Below are positions 40,147 to 51,015 of a stretch of DNA of 64,000 bases, one piece after another. The notes under the pieces were generated by a model. That model had not been told where the DNA came from and did no database searches. It saw only the letters and a program-made list of their open reading frames with translations. Numbering within the stretch: the first letter of the stretch is position 1; the number at the start of each line of letters is the position of its first letter. The DNA is from Trichomonas vaginalis G3 (lineage: Eukaryota; Parabasalia; Trichomonadida; Trichomonadidae): positions 3,720,001 through 3,784,000 of the forward strand of contig NC_067205.1 in assembly GCF_026262505.1 (NCBI RefSeq), read 5' to 3'. A program made the translations under genes and the position numbers.

Positions 40147-40179
40147 GGGCTAGAAGGCACGAAGTGCCTGGGAAGCCCC
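40147..40179. repeat. Extra terminal-type GC hairpin
   Basis: GGGCTAGAAGGCAC-GAA-GTGCCTGGGAAGCCC, 88 bp inside the true right-end hairpin. It looks like the end of another Maverick copy placed head to tail. Confidence 0.75.
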
Positions 40180-40234
40180 CTTCACCCAAAAAAACCTCAT
40201 TTTATATAAACTGCATGTTATACTAAACATCTTC

Positions 40235-40267
40235 GGGGCTAGAGGGCACGAAGTGCCTGGAGGCCCC
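40235..40267. repeat. Right terminal GC hairpin of element B
   Basis: GGGGCTAGAGGGCAC, loop GAA, GTGCCTGGAGGCCCC. It is followed by ACTACC and nine T, the complement of the left end. Confidence 0.85.
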
Positions 40268-40284
40268 ACTACCTTTTTTTTTAA

Positions 40285-41525
40285 TAAACAGAAATTCATC
40301 AAAAGTGACAGCTCTCAATTTTTTGACATTTGTAAATTCTAAATTGAATGAGAAAAATGAAATAATACCAAGCATAATACAATATTCTAGATTTAATTAT
40401 AATTAGGAAAAAGTTAGTTTTGAGAGTACTTTTCATAGGCATATAGAATGAAATCTTCTGAAAAATAATATCGCATAAACTCATATTATTTTCTAATATA
40501 TAACTATTTTATATAAAAATCAAATTCAATGATCTTAAAAGCGAAGGATAAACCTCAAAATTTACGAATATAATGAGTGGGAATATAATGCTTATCTATC
40601 ATAAAACCATATGAAATATCAATTTTTGCTTTACGCCTAATTTTTGACGACAATTAGCAAAAAATGTTAAATGTTAACACTCAGTCCATTTGAATATGAA
40701 AAATAAAATTGACTTTGATTAAATGTTTTTATTTATCATGCAATTCTTCTTGCGGCCAAAGATTTGAATAAAATTTCAAAAAATAAGATAGCTTAAAAAA
40801 TAATATACGGTAGTGTTTACTAATAGATGAATAGTATATAAATTCTATTAAAATGGATTTGATCCAAAAAAATATAAAACCAAAATAATTGTTATAATTT
40901 AAATGAAGAAGTAATTTAAAACGATTTTATTTATGATCAAATTTATATATTTTTTTGGATCAAATCCATTTTAATAGAATTTATATACTATTCATCTATT
41001 AGTAAACACTACCGTATATTATTTTTTAAGCTATCTTATTTTTGAAATTTTATTCAAATCTTTGGTAGCAAGAAGAATTGCATGATAAATAAAAAACATT
41101 TAATCAAAGTCAATTTTATTTTTATATTCAAATGGACTGAGTGTTAACATTTAACATTTTTTGCTAATTGTCGTCAAAAATTAGGCGTAAAGCAAAAATT
41201 GATATTTCATATGGTTTTATGATAGATAAGCATTATATTCCCACTCATTATATTCGTAAATTTTGAGGGTTATCCTTCGCTTTTAAGATCATTGATTTTG
41301 ATTTTTATATAAAATAGTTATATATTAGAAAATAATATGAGTTTATGTGATATTATTTTTCAGAAGATTTTGTGTTCTTCTTCAAAATTTTATTTTTTAT
41401 TAAAAAGAATCTTTACAAAATATACATTTACTTTAATTAATATTTAAAAACGTGCTCTATCAAAAGTTCCAAAAATTCAATATTTTAGCTTTTCTGAGGT
41501 GTCACTTTTGATGAATTTCTGTTTA
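40285..41525. mobile_element. Palindromic non-coding element, copy 1 (TA ends)
   Basis: Ends are inverted: AACAGAAATTCATCAAAAGTGACA at 40287 and its complement ending at 41523, each flanked by TA. After a 24-bp common end the outer 150 or so bp of the two arms differ; inside, the arms (about 40455-40878 and 40944-41360) are near-perfect inverted repeats around a 65-bp centre. No gene. TA at both ends fits a mariner-type target duplication. Its outer left edge touches the end of element B. Confidence 0.85.
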
Positions 41526-42182
41526 CAACAATAGGCTTGCTAAAGTAACTAATTTTAGCTGTCAAATACTTTTGTATTTTGAAGTAAATTAGTATAAATT
41601 TGATATTATTTTAACTCCCTTTGAAAACCTCAATTTTCCATACAGAGGGAACGGGAATAGCATCCAATATTCCCTGAGAATGGTTGCGTAGGGATGCGTT
41701 AAACACGCCATTTGACCAGGCGTACATTTTTTTTGTTCGCCCAAAAATTTCGCCATTTGAGAAATTCAAAAATTAAAAATAAAATTTTAATCTTGATTTT
41801 TTTATTTTCGTGATTTTTTTGAAACTTACATAAGCGATGAAATACTTTTTTTTAAGTAATCGTTTATTATATATAAATATATCTTAATAAATTTAATTCC
41901 TTAAGGTAGAGCGTGTTCAAATTTAAAATCTCATACAATATTTTCTTAATGGCGTATTTTTCTGAGGTCGCCCAAATAAAGGCGAATTCAAAATTGAGAA
42001 CTCCAAGGCGTATGGCGAGTATTCAAAATGTACGCCACTTACAAAATATTGAATGTGGATTATCAATTTTTTGGCGTGTTCAATTTCAAATTTTGATATT
42101 TATGTTTATTTTATTCAGTATAATGCTAAGAATTAAAATATAAAATTCATAGAATTTTTTCTTTGAAAATATTTTACATTTT
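41526..42182. other. Region with the 72-bp flank repeat and one inverted repeat arm
   Basis: The 72-bp segment GGCTTGCTAAAGTAACTAAT.. is at about 41534. At about 41645-41725, GAGGGAAC, GAGAATGG, TAGGGATGCG and CGCCAT occur in an order that is inverted at 52550-52640, so they may be the arms of an older element now split by the MULE. A weak 76-codon frame at 41913-42143 is not called as a gene. Confidence 0.5.
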
Positions 42183-43060
42183 TATTAGACCACTCCTAGA
42201 CTAGTCATCAGGTTATCCTCAGATCATCCTCAGACTACTCCTTATCAGATTACTCATCATCCTCAGACTACTCCTTAGACCCCTCCTCATCAGACTACTC
42301 CTCAGATCTTCCTCATAAGACTCCTCCTCAGATCTTCCTCCTGAGACTACTCTTCAGACTACTCCTTAGAGTCCTCCTCATCAGACTAGTCCTGAGACTA
42401 GTCCTCAGACTACTCCTGAAACTACTCCTCAGATTATCCTCAAACTACTCCTCAGTCTAATCCTCAGACTTCTCCTCAGATTATCCTCAAAATACTCCTC
42501 AGTCTAATCCTCAGACTCCTCCTCAGATTATCCTCAAAATACTCCTCAGATTATCCTCAGACTACTTCTCAAACTCCTCAGTCTAATCCTCAGATTATCC
42601 TCAAACTCCTCAGACTACTCCTCAAACTCCTCAGACTACTCCTCGGTCTAATCCTCAGACTCCTCCTCAGATTATCCTCAAACTCCTCAGACTACTCCTT
42701 GGTCTAATCCTCAAACTCCTCCTCAGATTATCCTCAAACTCCTCAGACTACTCCTCGGTCTAATCCTCAGACTCCTCCTCAGATTATCCTCAAACTCCTC
42801 AGATTATCCTCAGACTCCTCCTCAGATTATCCTCAAACTCCTCAGACTACTCCTCAAACTCCTCAAATTATCCTCAGACAACTCCTGAAACTACTCCTCA
42901 GACAACTCCTCAGATTATCCTCAAACTCCTCAGACTACTCCTCAGATTATCCTCAAACTCCTCAGATTATCCTCAAACTCCTCAGATTATCATCAAACTC
43001 CTCAAACTACTCCTCGGTCTAATCCTCAGACTCCTCCTCAGATTATCCTCAGATTATCAC
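42183..43060. repeat. Minisatellite of ACTCCTCAG-type units
   Basis: About 880 bp of variable 9-12 bp units such as ACTCCTCAG, ATTATCCTC and AAACTCCTC, with higher-order groups (CAGATTATCCTCAAACTCCT recurs about ten times). Strongly pyrimidine-rich on this strand. A purine-rich run (43158-43245) follows. Confidence 0.9.
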
Positions 43061-43248
43061 TTTACATATATATATATCGATAACTAAATAATTACTTATT
43101 ATACTTTCTTTATTTTTTTTTAATTTTAAAATAATATTAATATATCTTTCTACGTTTAATGATGAAAAGAGAAAGAGGAGTAAAAAGAGGAAAGAGAAAA
43201 GAAAGAGAGAGAGAAAAAAAGAGAAAAAAAAGAAGAGAAAAAAACATA

Positions 43249-44640
43249 GCACACATTTGCACACATTTTGACACTTTTTCTGACAAGCATCATTCAAATT
43301 TGAAGAAAAACCTCTAAATTTCATTCAAATTTCTGTCAAAATGTGTGCAAAATTGAAATAGGCACACATTTTGACATACGATTATTTATATACGTTATTT
43401 TAATGGTTTCAGAGAAATCTTCGTTACACATTATTGAAGATTACTCAATATTTAAGTGAATGACTCACTACCACCTGTTTAGAAAAATGGTAGCATAAAA
43501 TCCAAATGTCACATATATTATTTCTTATTTCATACAAATAAACTTACAATTATAACCTCAACTTGTTTGCAAAGCAGAAACTCAATATAAGCAATCGATC
43601 AGTAGTGTATTTAAAAGTCGAATTTAAATTTAAAAATTTATAATCTTATTTCGGAACCAAATAGTATAAATTTAGGACAAAAAGCTACGTGGTGTTGATA
43701 ACAACTATTAAAATTCAAATATTACTACCATGAACAATACAATGGCTCATATTGATAATTGATAAACGTGCATATAAATTGCATATATCATCAATGTCAT
43801 TAAGTAAAATACATGTATATAAATAGATTAGAAATATTTTCGGTTAGAATTAAAATCTATGTAATAAAAAATAAGTTATAAAAATAAATACTGAATTTTT
43901 ATTTGTAATATAAACTGCTACAATATGCTAGTGTATACAAATGTATTTGTCGTATTGATTTGAAAGATCTTCAACATGGTTCAGATCTAAATTTGAAACT
44001 CGTAAAATAAAGCGAATCTTTATTTATAATATAAACTGCTACAATATGCTAGTGTGTACAAATGTGTTTGTACAAATGTATAACTCTTTGTCAATTGTTA
44101 TGGCACCTTATAACTTAAAAATCATTTTCATTAACAAATATAAAAAGTGACAATTAATATTTTCATTAAATGCATATTTAATTATCAAAACAATGTCGAT
44201 TTAGCTTGAATGTTCATTATAAATGTGTAAGTTTAGGAAAACAAAAAATAATTAATTCTCGCAAAGAAACTTATTTTAAAAGAACCTAAACAAAAGTTCA
44301 TATAATAATAAATCTAAAAATAGATATTAATTTAAACGAAGATAATGAGAGAATGGGGATGTTGTAAAACAATGAGACTTAATGATCAAATAATTAAAAT
44401 AATAAAATTAATTAAAGGAAAGCTAAAATAGTTTAATGAATTTTTATAGATTGATTACACAATCAATGTTTCTGTGTCAATGTACATCAATCAACATTGT
44501 TTCATTGAATTTTGTCTTTCACCAAGAAGATTCAAGAACAAAGTTTTGTAGTTTCAATAGATTGATTACACAATCAATGTTTCTGTGTCAATGTACATCA
44601 ATCAACATTGTTTCATTGAATTTTTGTCTTCATATATACT
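43249..44640 (+). repeat. Left inverted arm of the MULE
   Basis: Complement of the right arm: for example 43258-43340 matches 52340-52436 reversed, and 43917-44060 matches the 121-bp units at 51395-51790. It ends with about 1.7 units of the 111-bp repeat (44449-44627). No gene. Confidence 0.9.
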
Positions 44641-44724
44641 TATATATTACTGTTCCTATTTCCCTTATTATTAATTTTCAAATTCTTATAAAATAATTTT
44701 TTATTCTAAATGATTTGTCATAAA

Positions 44725-46182
44725 TTAATTAATCTCATTTCCAAAAATATCATCTTCTGTAATTTCGAATTCATTGATATTTATATCATCGGATTCTTCT
44801 AATTTAATTGTAACAGAATTTGAAAACTGCTCATCATTTTTATTCAGATATTTTTCAATTTCTATATCTCGATAATCGGCCTCTCCAAATCGAAATGATT
44901 TTTTATGTTTTTTGATTATTTCACTTGGTATTTCTGCACGTTCTAATCCAAAATTAGATGTGAATACATCTAACTCTTGTTGAATTCTTGTCAATGGTAT
45001 AAAATACGATTTTTTATGATCAAAATTGTCATTTTGCTGCCTTGCATATCGATGAAAATATACCTTATCAACTTTCAATAGGATGTAAATCATATGATAA
45101 ATAGTTGGATGTGGGAATGCAATATGAGAGTTTAACACTTTGTTAAATGACTCAACTCCATTATTGGAAAAGATCATATCAGATACTTTCAGCTTGTTAA
45201 TTACATCATACTTTTTACCCCATGTATTTAAGAAATATTTTGCAAAATCATTTATTTCTTTAATCGCATCTAATTTTTTGCAAATTATTTCAAAAACTTC
45301 TATTGGAACAAAAGGACATGCACATAATAGTTTTAAAAGTGATTTTGCGCAAACATCGTTTTCATCACATAACTTTTTGAAATTTTTAACAAGAGCTGCT
45401 ATATAATGAAATATACAACCAGTGACTGTAGTTTCATCATTGACTTTAGATTTGATTGATTTCATTAATGCATTCTCAAAATCTGATGTAATGATTTTAT
45501 ATTTTCCCAATGATATACTAATAAGAGGACATGTGATCATTAAATTAAAAACTGTATCATAGTTAAGTGATGATCTTCCTGTCATTAGTACATGAAGGAA
45601 AGGTAAATATAAATTTGTAGCTTCATCGTATACTAAAAGATTTAAGAGCTGCCCATTTGCTAACTTAATTGGAACGATACGAAATGTTCCATCTATGAAA
45701 AGATGGTTGCAAGTTTTAGCTCTTTTTATAAAAGCTGGCAACCCGAAGAAATAATAGTTAGTATCATCTGAACTTGAGTAATATTGGGTTATATAATAAT
45801 CTGTGCTGTTATACTTTTCTAATAACTTCTTAATTAATTCATTTTCGCTTAGTTTGATTTTAGGCCTGATCTCGTAGTATAGCTTTGCTATTGTTTGAGG
45901 TGAAATATCAATAGTATCATCATGTGAAGAATTGTATTCAAATATGAGTTGATTTGAATATTGTCGAGCTTCAGCTAGTGATAACAATGGATTATTTTGA
46001 ATATAAGTTGATATCATTGATTCGAATTCATACCTGATTTGATGTGTTCCATTGATTTCAATCGAATATTCCGATTTGGAGCAGTTGTGTGGAGGATTTA
46101 TTTCGTGGATTGACGCTTTTATATTCGAACCAGCTGGAAATAATGATATAATTTGTGAATAACCACATTTTTCGTTTGGCAC
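44725..46182 (-). CDS. MULE transposase, zinc-finger end and catalytic domain (485 aa)
   Basis: Cuts and joins the element ends through a DDE site. The start of this frame completes a FLYWCH-like finger (CGYSQII..PPHNC). HLFIDGTFRIVP holds the first Asp (about residue 170), YKIITSDFENALMKSI the second (about 230), TVTGCIFHYIAAL the conserved C..H motif, and SNNGVESFNKVLNSH the Glu. The last 60 residues are acidic. It overlaps the upstream frame (46058-47308): that frame ends HLELHYYC just where this one begins with the next Cys of the finger, so a single-base shift near 46175 probably split one protein. The first codon here is GTG and not a natural start. Confidence 0.85.
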   Translation of the reverse strand: MPNEKCGYSQIISLFPAGSNIKASIHEINPPHNCSKSEYSIEINGTHQIRYEFESMISTYIQNNPLLSLAEARQYSNQLIFEYNSSHDDTIDISPQTIAKLYYEIRPKIKLSENELIKKLLEKYNSTDYYITQYYSSSDDTNYYFFGLPAFIKRAKTCNHLFIDGTFRIVPIKLANGQLLNLLVYDEATNLYLPFLHVLMTGRSSLNYDTVFNLMITCPLISISLGKYKIITSDFENALMKSIKSKVNDETTVTGCIFHYIAALVKNFKKLCDENDVCAKSLLKLLCACPFVPIEVFEIICKKLDAIKEINDFAKYFLNTWGKKYDVINKLKVSDMIFSNNGVESFNKVLNSHIAFPHPTIYHMIYILLKVDKVYFHRYARQQNDNFDHKKSYFIPLTRIQQELDVFTSNFGLERAEIPSEIIKKHKKSFRFGEADYRDIEIEKYLNKNDEQFSNSVTIKLEESDDININEFEITEDDIFGNEIN

Positions 46183-47308
46183 AATAATAGTGTAACTCTA
46201 AATGATCATTCTTGCAATAATAACGTTCAAATCGTAATGGAATACCTTGAGGATATATCGTTTTCCTATAGGCAAGTTTGTCAGAGTCAGATATACTAAA
46301 TGTATGATAAGTACGTAAAATATCACTAATTTTTATTCTCTGGGCTTCTTTATCATCTTTGTTCAATATATTGTAGTTTGCAACACATTGTTCGCAAATG
46401 GTTTTGGAAAGATTATATTGACTCCTTTTGTCGGAAATACTTTGATATACTTTCGCATTATCAATAATAATTTGAGGGTTAATAAAGTTATCAAAAGATA
46501 AATTATCAGTTATATGTGGTTGTTGTTTAGGAAGAGCCTGAGTTGGAAGAGATTGTTGTTGTCTCTGTTGAGGAAGAGCTGGCGCTGGAGGAACTTGGAT
46601 GTTTACTCTATTTACTTGTATAAAATTAGGAGGTAATTTGGGGATTGCTTGCCGAGATTTATTATTATTTGATTTTGGTTTCAATATGCGTCCATTAATA
46701 TTTTGATGACCATCAGTAATTTCATCATTAATATTTGAATTTCTTTCATTAATGTTTTGATTAATATTTGAATGGCTATTAATCGTTTCTCCATCAATAT
46801 TTGAATTTCTTTCATTAATGTTTTGATTAATATTTGAATGGCTATTAATCGTTTCTCCATCAATATTTGAATTTCTTTCATTAATGTTTTGATTAATATT
46901 TGAATGGCTATTAATCGTTTCTCCATTAATATTTGGATTCCTATTGCCAATTATATCATTAATATTAAGCGCGTTTCCTGATTTAATTTTATCTGATTTT
47001 ACATCTTCAATGATATCATATGAATCATCACTTGATTCAACATCGCTATCTGCTTTAAAAATCCTTTCTGCTAATACTTCTGTGTATTTTTTACCATTGC
47101 TATCTGTCCTTATTGCAATCATTTGACCTTTTATATCACTTCTTCTAAATTCTCTTACTTGTTTTAATAAGCAATTAAGTTCATATCCATATTCTTCGAT
47201 TGAATCCATGTTCAGTATTTTCATAGCAGTATCAATGTCATTTCTGGCTGAAAACAATGCAATTTGTGAAATATCCATATCATATCCACATTTTATTAAA
47301 TCCTCCAA
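46058..47308 (-). CDS. MULE transposase N-terminal region: UBA-like helix bundle, Asn repeats, finger start
   Basis: The first 40 residues, NLEDLIKCGYDMDISQIALFSARNDIDTAMKILNM when read from its upstream codons, fit a UBA domain (L..xGYxxxxxxxAL..xxNDxxxAxxxL). Then comes a charged part, three 22-aa repeats with NSHSNINQNINERNSNI (46735-46935), a Pro/Gln stretch (PPAPALPQQRQQQSLPTQ) and RFERYYCKNDHLELHYYC, the first half of a FLYWCH-like zinc finger. A 1.2-kb element sits just upstream, between this region and the frame at 48554. The true N-terminus is therefore disrupted. Confidence 0.65.
   Translation of the reverse strand: MEDLIKCGYDMDISQIALFSARNDIDTAMKILNMDSIEEYGYELNCLLKQVREFRRSDIKGQMIAIRTDSNGKKYTEVLAERIFKADSDVESSDDSYDIIEDVKSDKIKSGNALNINDIIGNRNPNINGETINSHSNINQNINERNSNIDGETINSHSNINQNINERNSNIDGETINSHSNINQNINERNSNINDEITDGHQNINGRILKPKSNNNKSRQAIPKLPPNFIQVNRVNIQVPPAPALPQQRQQQSLPTQALPKQQPHITDNLSFDNFINPQIIIDNAKVYQSISDKRSQYNLSKTICEQCVANYNILNKDDKEAQRIKISDILRTYHTFSISDSDKLAYRKTIYPQGIPLRFERYYCKNDHLELHYYCAKRKMWLFTNYIIISSWFEYKSVNPRNKSSTQLLQIGIFD
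46735..46940 (-). repeat. 66-bp in-frame coding repeat, three copies
   Basis: Encodes 22-aa Asn-rich units (NSHSNINQNINERNSNID). Copies are almost identical, so it grew recently. Confidence 0.9.
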
Positions 47309-47335
47309 ATTTGATAGTTTAGTTGAAGAAATTAT

Positions 47336-48547
47336 GAGAAAGGGACAAACTATCCAGTGTCACTTTTCAAAGGAATAAAAAAATAATAAAGATGAAATAA
47401 TAACATGAAATCTTATATAAATATAATTTTATCTAAATAGATAAATGAATTAAGCAGTTTACAGTTATATATATTTAATGAGAGACAATATCTAGTTCTA
47501 TGGTAGAAATGACTCTTAGACTCAAATAAGTAACACAGATAGAAAGTACTCAGTATAACAATTATATATGTACACTCAAAGTTAGTCGCTGCTAAAATCT
47601 TAACCTTGCATTTCGGGAAAATCTGACAAATGGCTCTTAGACTCAAATAAGTAACACAGATAGAAAGTACTCAGTATAACAATTATATATGTACACTCAA
47701 AGTTAGTCGCTGCTAAAATCTTAACCTTGCATTTCGAGAAAATCTGACAAATGGCTCTTAGACTCAAATAAGTAACACAGATAGAAAGTACTCAGTATAA
47801 CAATTATATATGTACACTCAAAGTTAGTCGCTGCTAAAATCTTAACCTTGCATTTCGGGAAAATCTGACAAATGGCTCTTAGACTCAAATAAGTAACACA
47901 GATAGAAAGTACTCAGTATAACAATTATATATGTACACTCAAAGTTAGTCGCTGCTAAAATCTTAACCTTGCATTTCGGGAAAATCTGACAAATGGCTCT
48001 TAGACTCAAATAAGTAACACAGATAGAAAGTACTCAGTATAACAATTATATATGTACACTCAAAGTTAGTCGCTGCTAAAATCTTAACCTTGCATTTCGG
48101 GAAAATCTGACAAATGGCTCTTAGACTTGTTTTGATAATTAATTCTTCAATTATATTATAATTTATAACAAATTTCCTCAAACTATCTGTATGTCATTCA
48201 ATTCCCGGCCACTACATTCAATGATGGACCATTTCCTTCAAATTTTGAAATACCTTATTCAATTTGTTGTATGGAGCCCGTGATATTCAACACTATGGAG
48301 CTCCTCCAGTTTGGTATCCAAGAAGAGATAAAAGCTAGCATGGGCTACTCTCAAAAATGCTTGAAGCAATATATTCAAGTTTGCAACAAGGATCAATAGA
48401 TTCAAATCTTGTTTATTGTACTTTAAAGGTACTTTTAAAAAAGAAACAATTAATGTAAAAGATTCAAATAATTTTTTATTATTATTTTATTAATTTTTTA
48501 AAATAAGGTTAATAAAAAAGTGACACTGGATAGTTTGTCCCACACTC
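47336..48547. mobile_element. 1.2-kb MULE-type non-autonomous element nested in the larger MULE
   Basis: Ends GAG(AAA/TGT)GGGACAAACTATCC plus AGTGTCACTTTT are inverted at the two sides. The flanks 47326-47335 and 48548-48557 are both AAGAAATTAT, a perfect 10-bp target duplication. It carries no transposase; most of it is a 121-bp tandem array. It lies just upstream of the UBA-like region of the host element's coding block. Confidence 0.95.
47516..48126. repeat. 121-bp tandem repeat, about five copies
   Basis: CTCAAATAAGTAACACAGAT recurs at 47521, 47642, 47763, 47884 and 48005. Copies differ at a few bases only. Located inside the nested 1.2-kb element. Confidence 0.95.
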
Positions 48548-48553
48548 AAGAAA

Positions 48554-48790
48554 TTATTGGATTGTCAAATAGTTTAGAGGCTTTTTTGACTCTTTTATTT
48601 CAATTGTCATATCTGAATAATGTTTAACATAATTAAACAATTGTATCTTCTTTGAATCTTTTTGTAATATAAAAGTCTTTAGTTTAAGATGAAATACTTT
48701 GGAAGCATATAGATATAATGATAGACAATGTATTTCTTGAGGAGTATTGACTTTTTTAATTTTATTTCCATATTTGAGCGTGATAACCAT
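48554..48790 (-). CDS. Ubiquitin-like fold candidate at the start of the MULE coding region (78 aa)
   Basis: MVITLKYGNKIKKV could be strand 1-turn-strand 2, EIHCLSLYLYASKVF a helix, LKTFILQKDSKKIQLFNYV and DMTIEIKES the later strands: the order and spacing of a ubiquitin-like domain, about 70 residues long. No identity to ubiquitin is claimed. It ends within the target-site duplication of the nested element, and the UBA-like segment lies in another frame on the other side. It may be the N-terminus of the transposase or a separate small protein. Confidence 0.45.
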   Translation of the reverse strand: MVITLKYGNKIKKVNTPQEIHCLSLYLYASKVFHLKLKTFILQKDSKKIQLFNYVKHYSDMTIEIKESKKPLNYLTIQ

Positions 48791-49443
48791 ATCAAAAATG
48801 AATAACCTTAATTTATAAATCTGAATTTGATTTTAATAATAAAAATAATATATATATATGTAATTCATGAGTTATATTTTTACACTTCATTTCACCTGAA
48901 CAAATATAGCTGATATCAAATAACAATTTAATATAGAAATTGAAATTGTTATATATGCAATGTAAATACACATAATACATATATTATAATTTATCAATGA
49001 TTATTGTCTAGACCAAAATTTGTAGATGGAATTATGCAATTTCTCAATTTAAAGTCCCAGCTGTTTGTATAACAACTTCATATTGAAATTTACTAATAAA
49101 CACGGTAAGTTTCATAATTTTTATTATGATGATCTTACATTTGATTAAAATCGACGATTTTTCAATTGGAAAATAGTGCAAAGTAATAAAGAATATATTT
49201 AGCAAATTTTAAATTTTTTTCAAAAATTTTAGAATGAATCTTATAGAAGGACTAGCAAAGATTTAAAGGAAATTTGAATAAACTCATAGAATTTTTGAAA
49301 GAAGAAGGGAGATTTGAGAGGATTTTTGGTCAGAAAAATATAGAATTAAATGAATAATTGGGTATGATAAGATAAGTGAAGGTAAAAGATAATTTTAGTA
49401 AACGAAAACGTGTAAAGTTGAAGCAAGGTAATATTTTAATCAT
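48791..49443. other. AT-rich 5' flank of the MULE genes
   Basis: No gene or RNA seen. Presumably contains the transposase promoter, but no clear initiator was found. Confidence 0.5.
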
Positions 49444-49449
49444 TTAAAA

Positions 49450-51015
49450 AAGAAAAAGAGGAAAACTTGTTCTTGAATCTTCTTGGTGAAAGACAAAATT
49501 CAATGAAACAATGTTGATTGATGTACATTGACACAGAAACATTGATTGTGTAATCAATCTATTGAAACTACAAAACTTTGTTCTTGAATCTTCTTGGTGA
49601 AAGACAAAATTCAATGAAACAATGTTGATTGATGTACATTGACACAGAAACATTGATTGTGTAATCAATCTATTGAAACTACAAAACTTTGTTCTTGAAT
49701 CTTCTTGGTGAAAGACAAAATTCAATGAAACAATGTTGATTGATGTACATTAACACAGAAACATTGATTGTGTAATCAATCTATTGAAACTACAAAACTT
49801 TGTTCTTGAATCTTCTTGGTGAAAGACAAAATTCAATGAAACAATGTTGATTGATGTACATTGACACAGAAACATTGATTGTGTAATCAATCTATTGAAA
49901 CTACAAAACTTTGTTCTTGAATCTTCTTGGTGAAAGACAAAATTCAATGAAACAATGTTGATTGATGTACATTGACACAGAAACATTGATTGTGTAATCA
50001 ATCTATTGAAACTACAAAACTTTGTTCTTGAATCTTCTTGGTGAAAGACAAAATTCAATGAAACAATGTTGATTGATGTACATTGACACAGAAACATTGA
50101 TTGTGTAATCAATCTATTGAAACTACAAAACTTTGTTCTTGAATCTTCTTGGTGAAAGACAAAATTCAATGAAACAATGTTGATTGATGTACATTGACAC
50201 AGAAACATTGATTGTGTAATCAATCTATTGAAACTACAAAACTTTGTTCTTGAATCTTCTTGGTGAAAGACAAAATTCAATGAAACAATGTTGATTGATG
50301 TACATTGACACAGAAACATTGATTGTGTAATCAATCTATTGAAACTACAAAACTTTGTTCTTGAATCTTCTTGGTGAAAGACAAAATTCAATGAAACAAT
50401 GTTGATTGATGTACATTGACACAGAAACATTGATTGTGTAATCAATCTATTGAAACTACAAAACTTTGTTCTTGAATCTTCTTGGTGAAAGACAAAATTC
50501 AATGAAACAATGTTGATTGATGTACATTGACACAGAAACATTGATTGTGTAATCAATCTATTGAAACTACAAAACTTTGTTCTTGAATCTTCTTGGTGAA
50601 AGACAAAATTCAATGAAACAATGTTGATTGATGTACATTGACACAGAAACATTGATTGTGTAATCAATCTATTGAAACTACAAAACTTTGTTCTTGAATC
50701 TTCTTGGTGAAAGACAAAATTCAATGAAACAATGTTGATTGATGTACATTGACACAGAAACATTGATTGTGTAATCAATCTATTGAAACTACAAAACTTT
50801 GTTCTTGAATCTTCTTGGTGAAAGACAAAATTCAATGAAACAATGTTGATTGATGTACATTGACACAGAAACATTGATTGTGTAATCAATCTATTGAAAC
50901 TACAAAACTTTGTTCTTGAATCTTCTTGGTGAAAGACAAAATTCAATGAAACAATGTTGATTGACGTACATTGACACAGAAACATTGATTGTGTAATCAA
51001 TCTATAAAAATTCAT
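49450..51015. repeat. 111-bp tandem repeat, about 14 copies, in the right MULE arm
   Basis: TTGTTCTTGAATCTTCTTGG recurs every 111 bp (for example 49579, 49690, 49801). Since 111 is divisible by three, a frame stays open on the minus strand for over 400 codons, with a 37-aa unit (SFNRLITQSMFLCQCTSINI..). The left arm has only about 1.7 copies. Copies differ by very few bases, so the growth is recent. I do not regard it as protein-coding. Confidence 0.95.

Larger units (their letters stand above)
16505..40283 (+). mobile_element. Maverick/Polinton element B, 23.8 kb (fossil, both ends present, heavily broken)
   Basis: Inverted ends match: T(A)9GGTAGTGGGGC at 16505-16525 against its complement ending at 40283, each followed inward by a GC hairpin. 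Inside are an adenine methyltransferase, small structural-type genes, rve integrase, phage-like fibre, HNH and KilA-N/Bro genes, A32-like ATPase, SF3 helicase and double-jelly-roll capsid protein, a typical Maverick set. I see no polymerase B. No convincing 5-6 bp target duplication is visible. Sequence close to A suggests recent arrival, but most long frames are interrupted: more than twenty breaks in all. A palindromic element is inserted right at its right edge. Confidence 0.85.

Noticed and set aside
16499-40289. A 5-6 bp target duplication of element B
   Set aside because: The bases next to both ends (GTGTAA and ATAAAC, or ATACAA if the palindromic element is left out) do not match.
41913-42143. 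A 76-aa gene
   Set aside because: No conservation, domain or promoter; lies in repeat-derived DNA.
43049-43324. A Phe/Leu-rich membrane protein
   Set aside because: It is a translation of the purine/pyrimidine tract.
49750-51015. A 421-aa repeat protein
   Set aside because: The frame is a by-product of a 111-bp tandem repeat in a transposon arm; the left arm has under two units and no start context.
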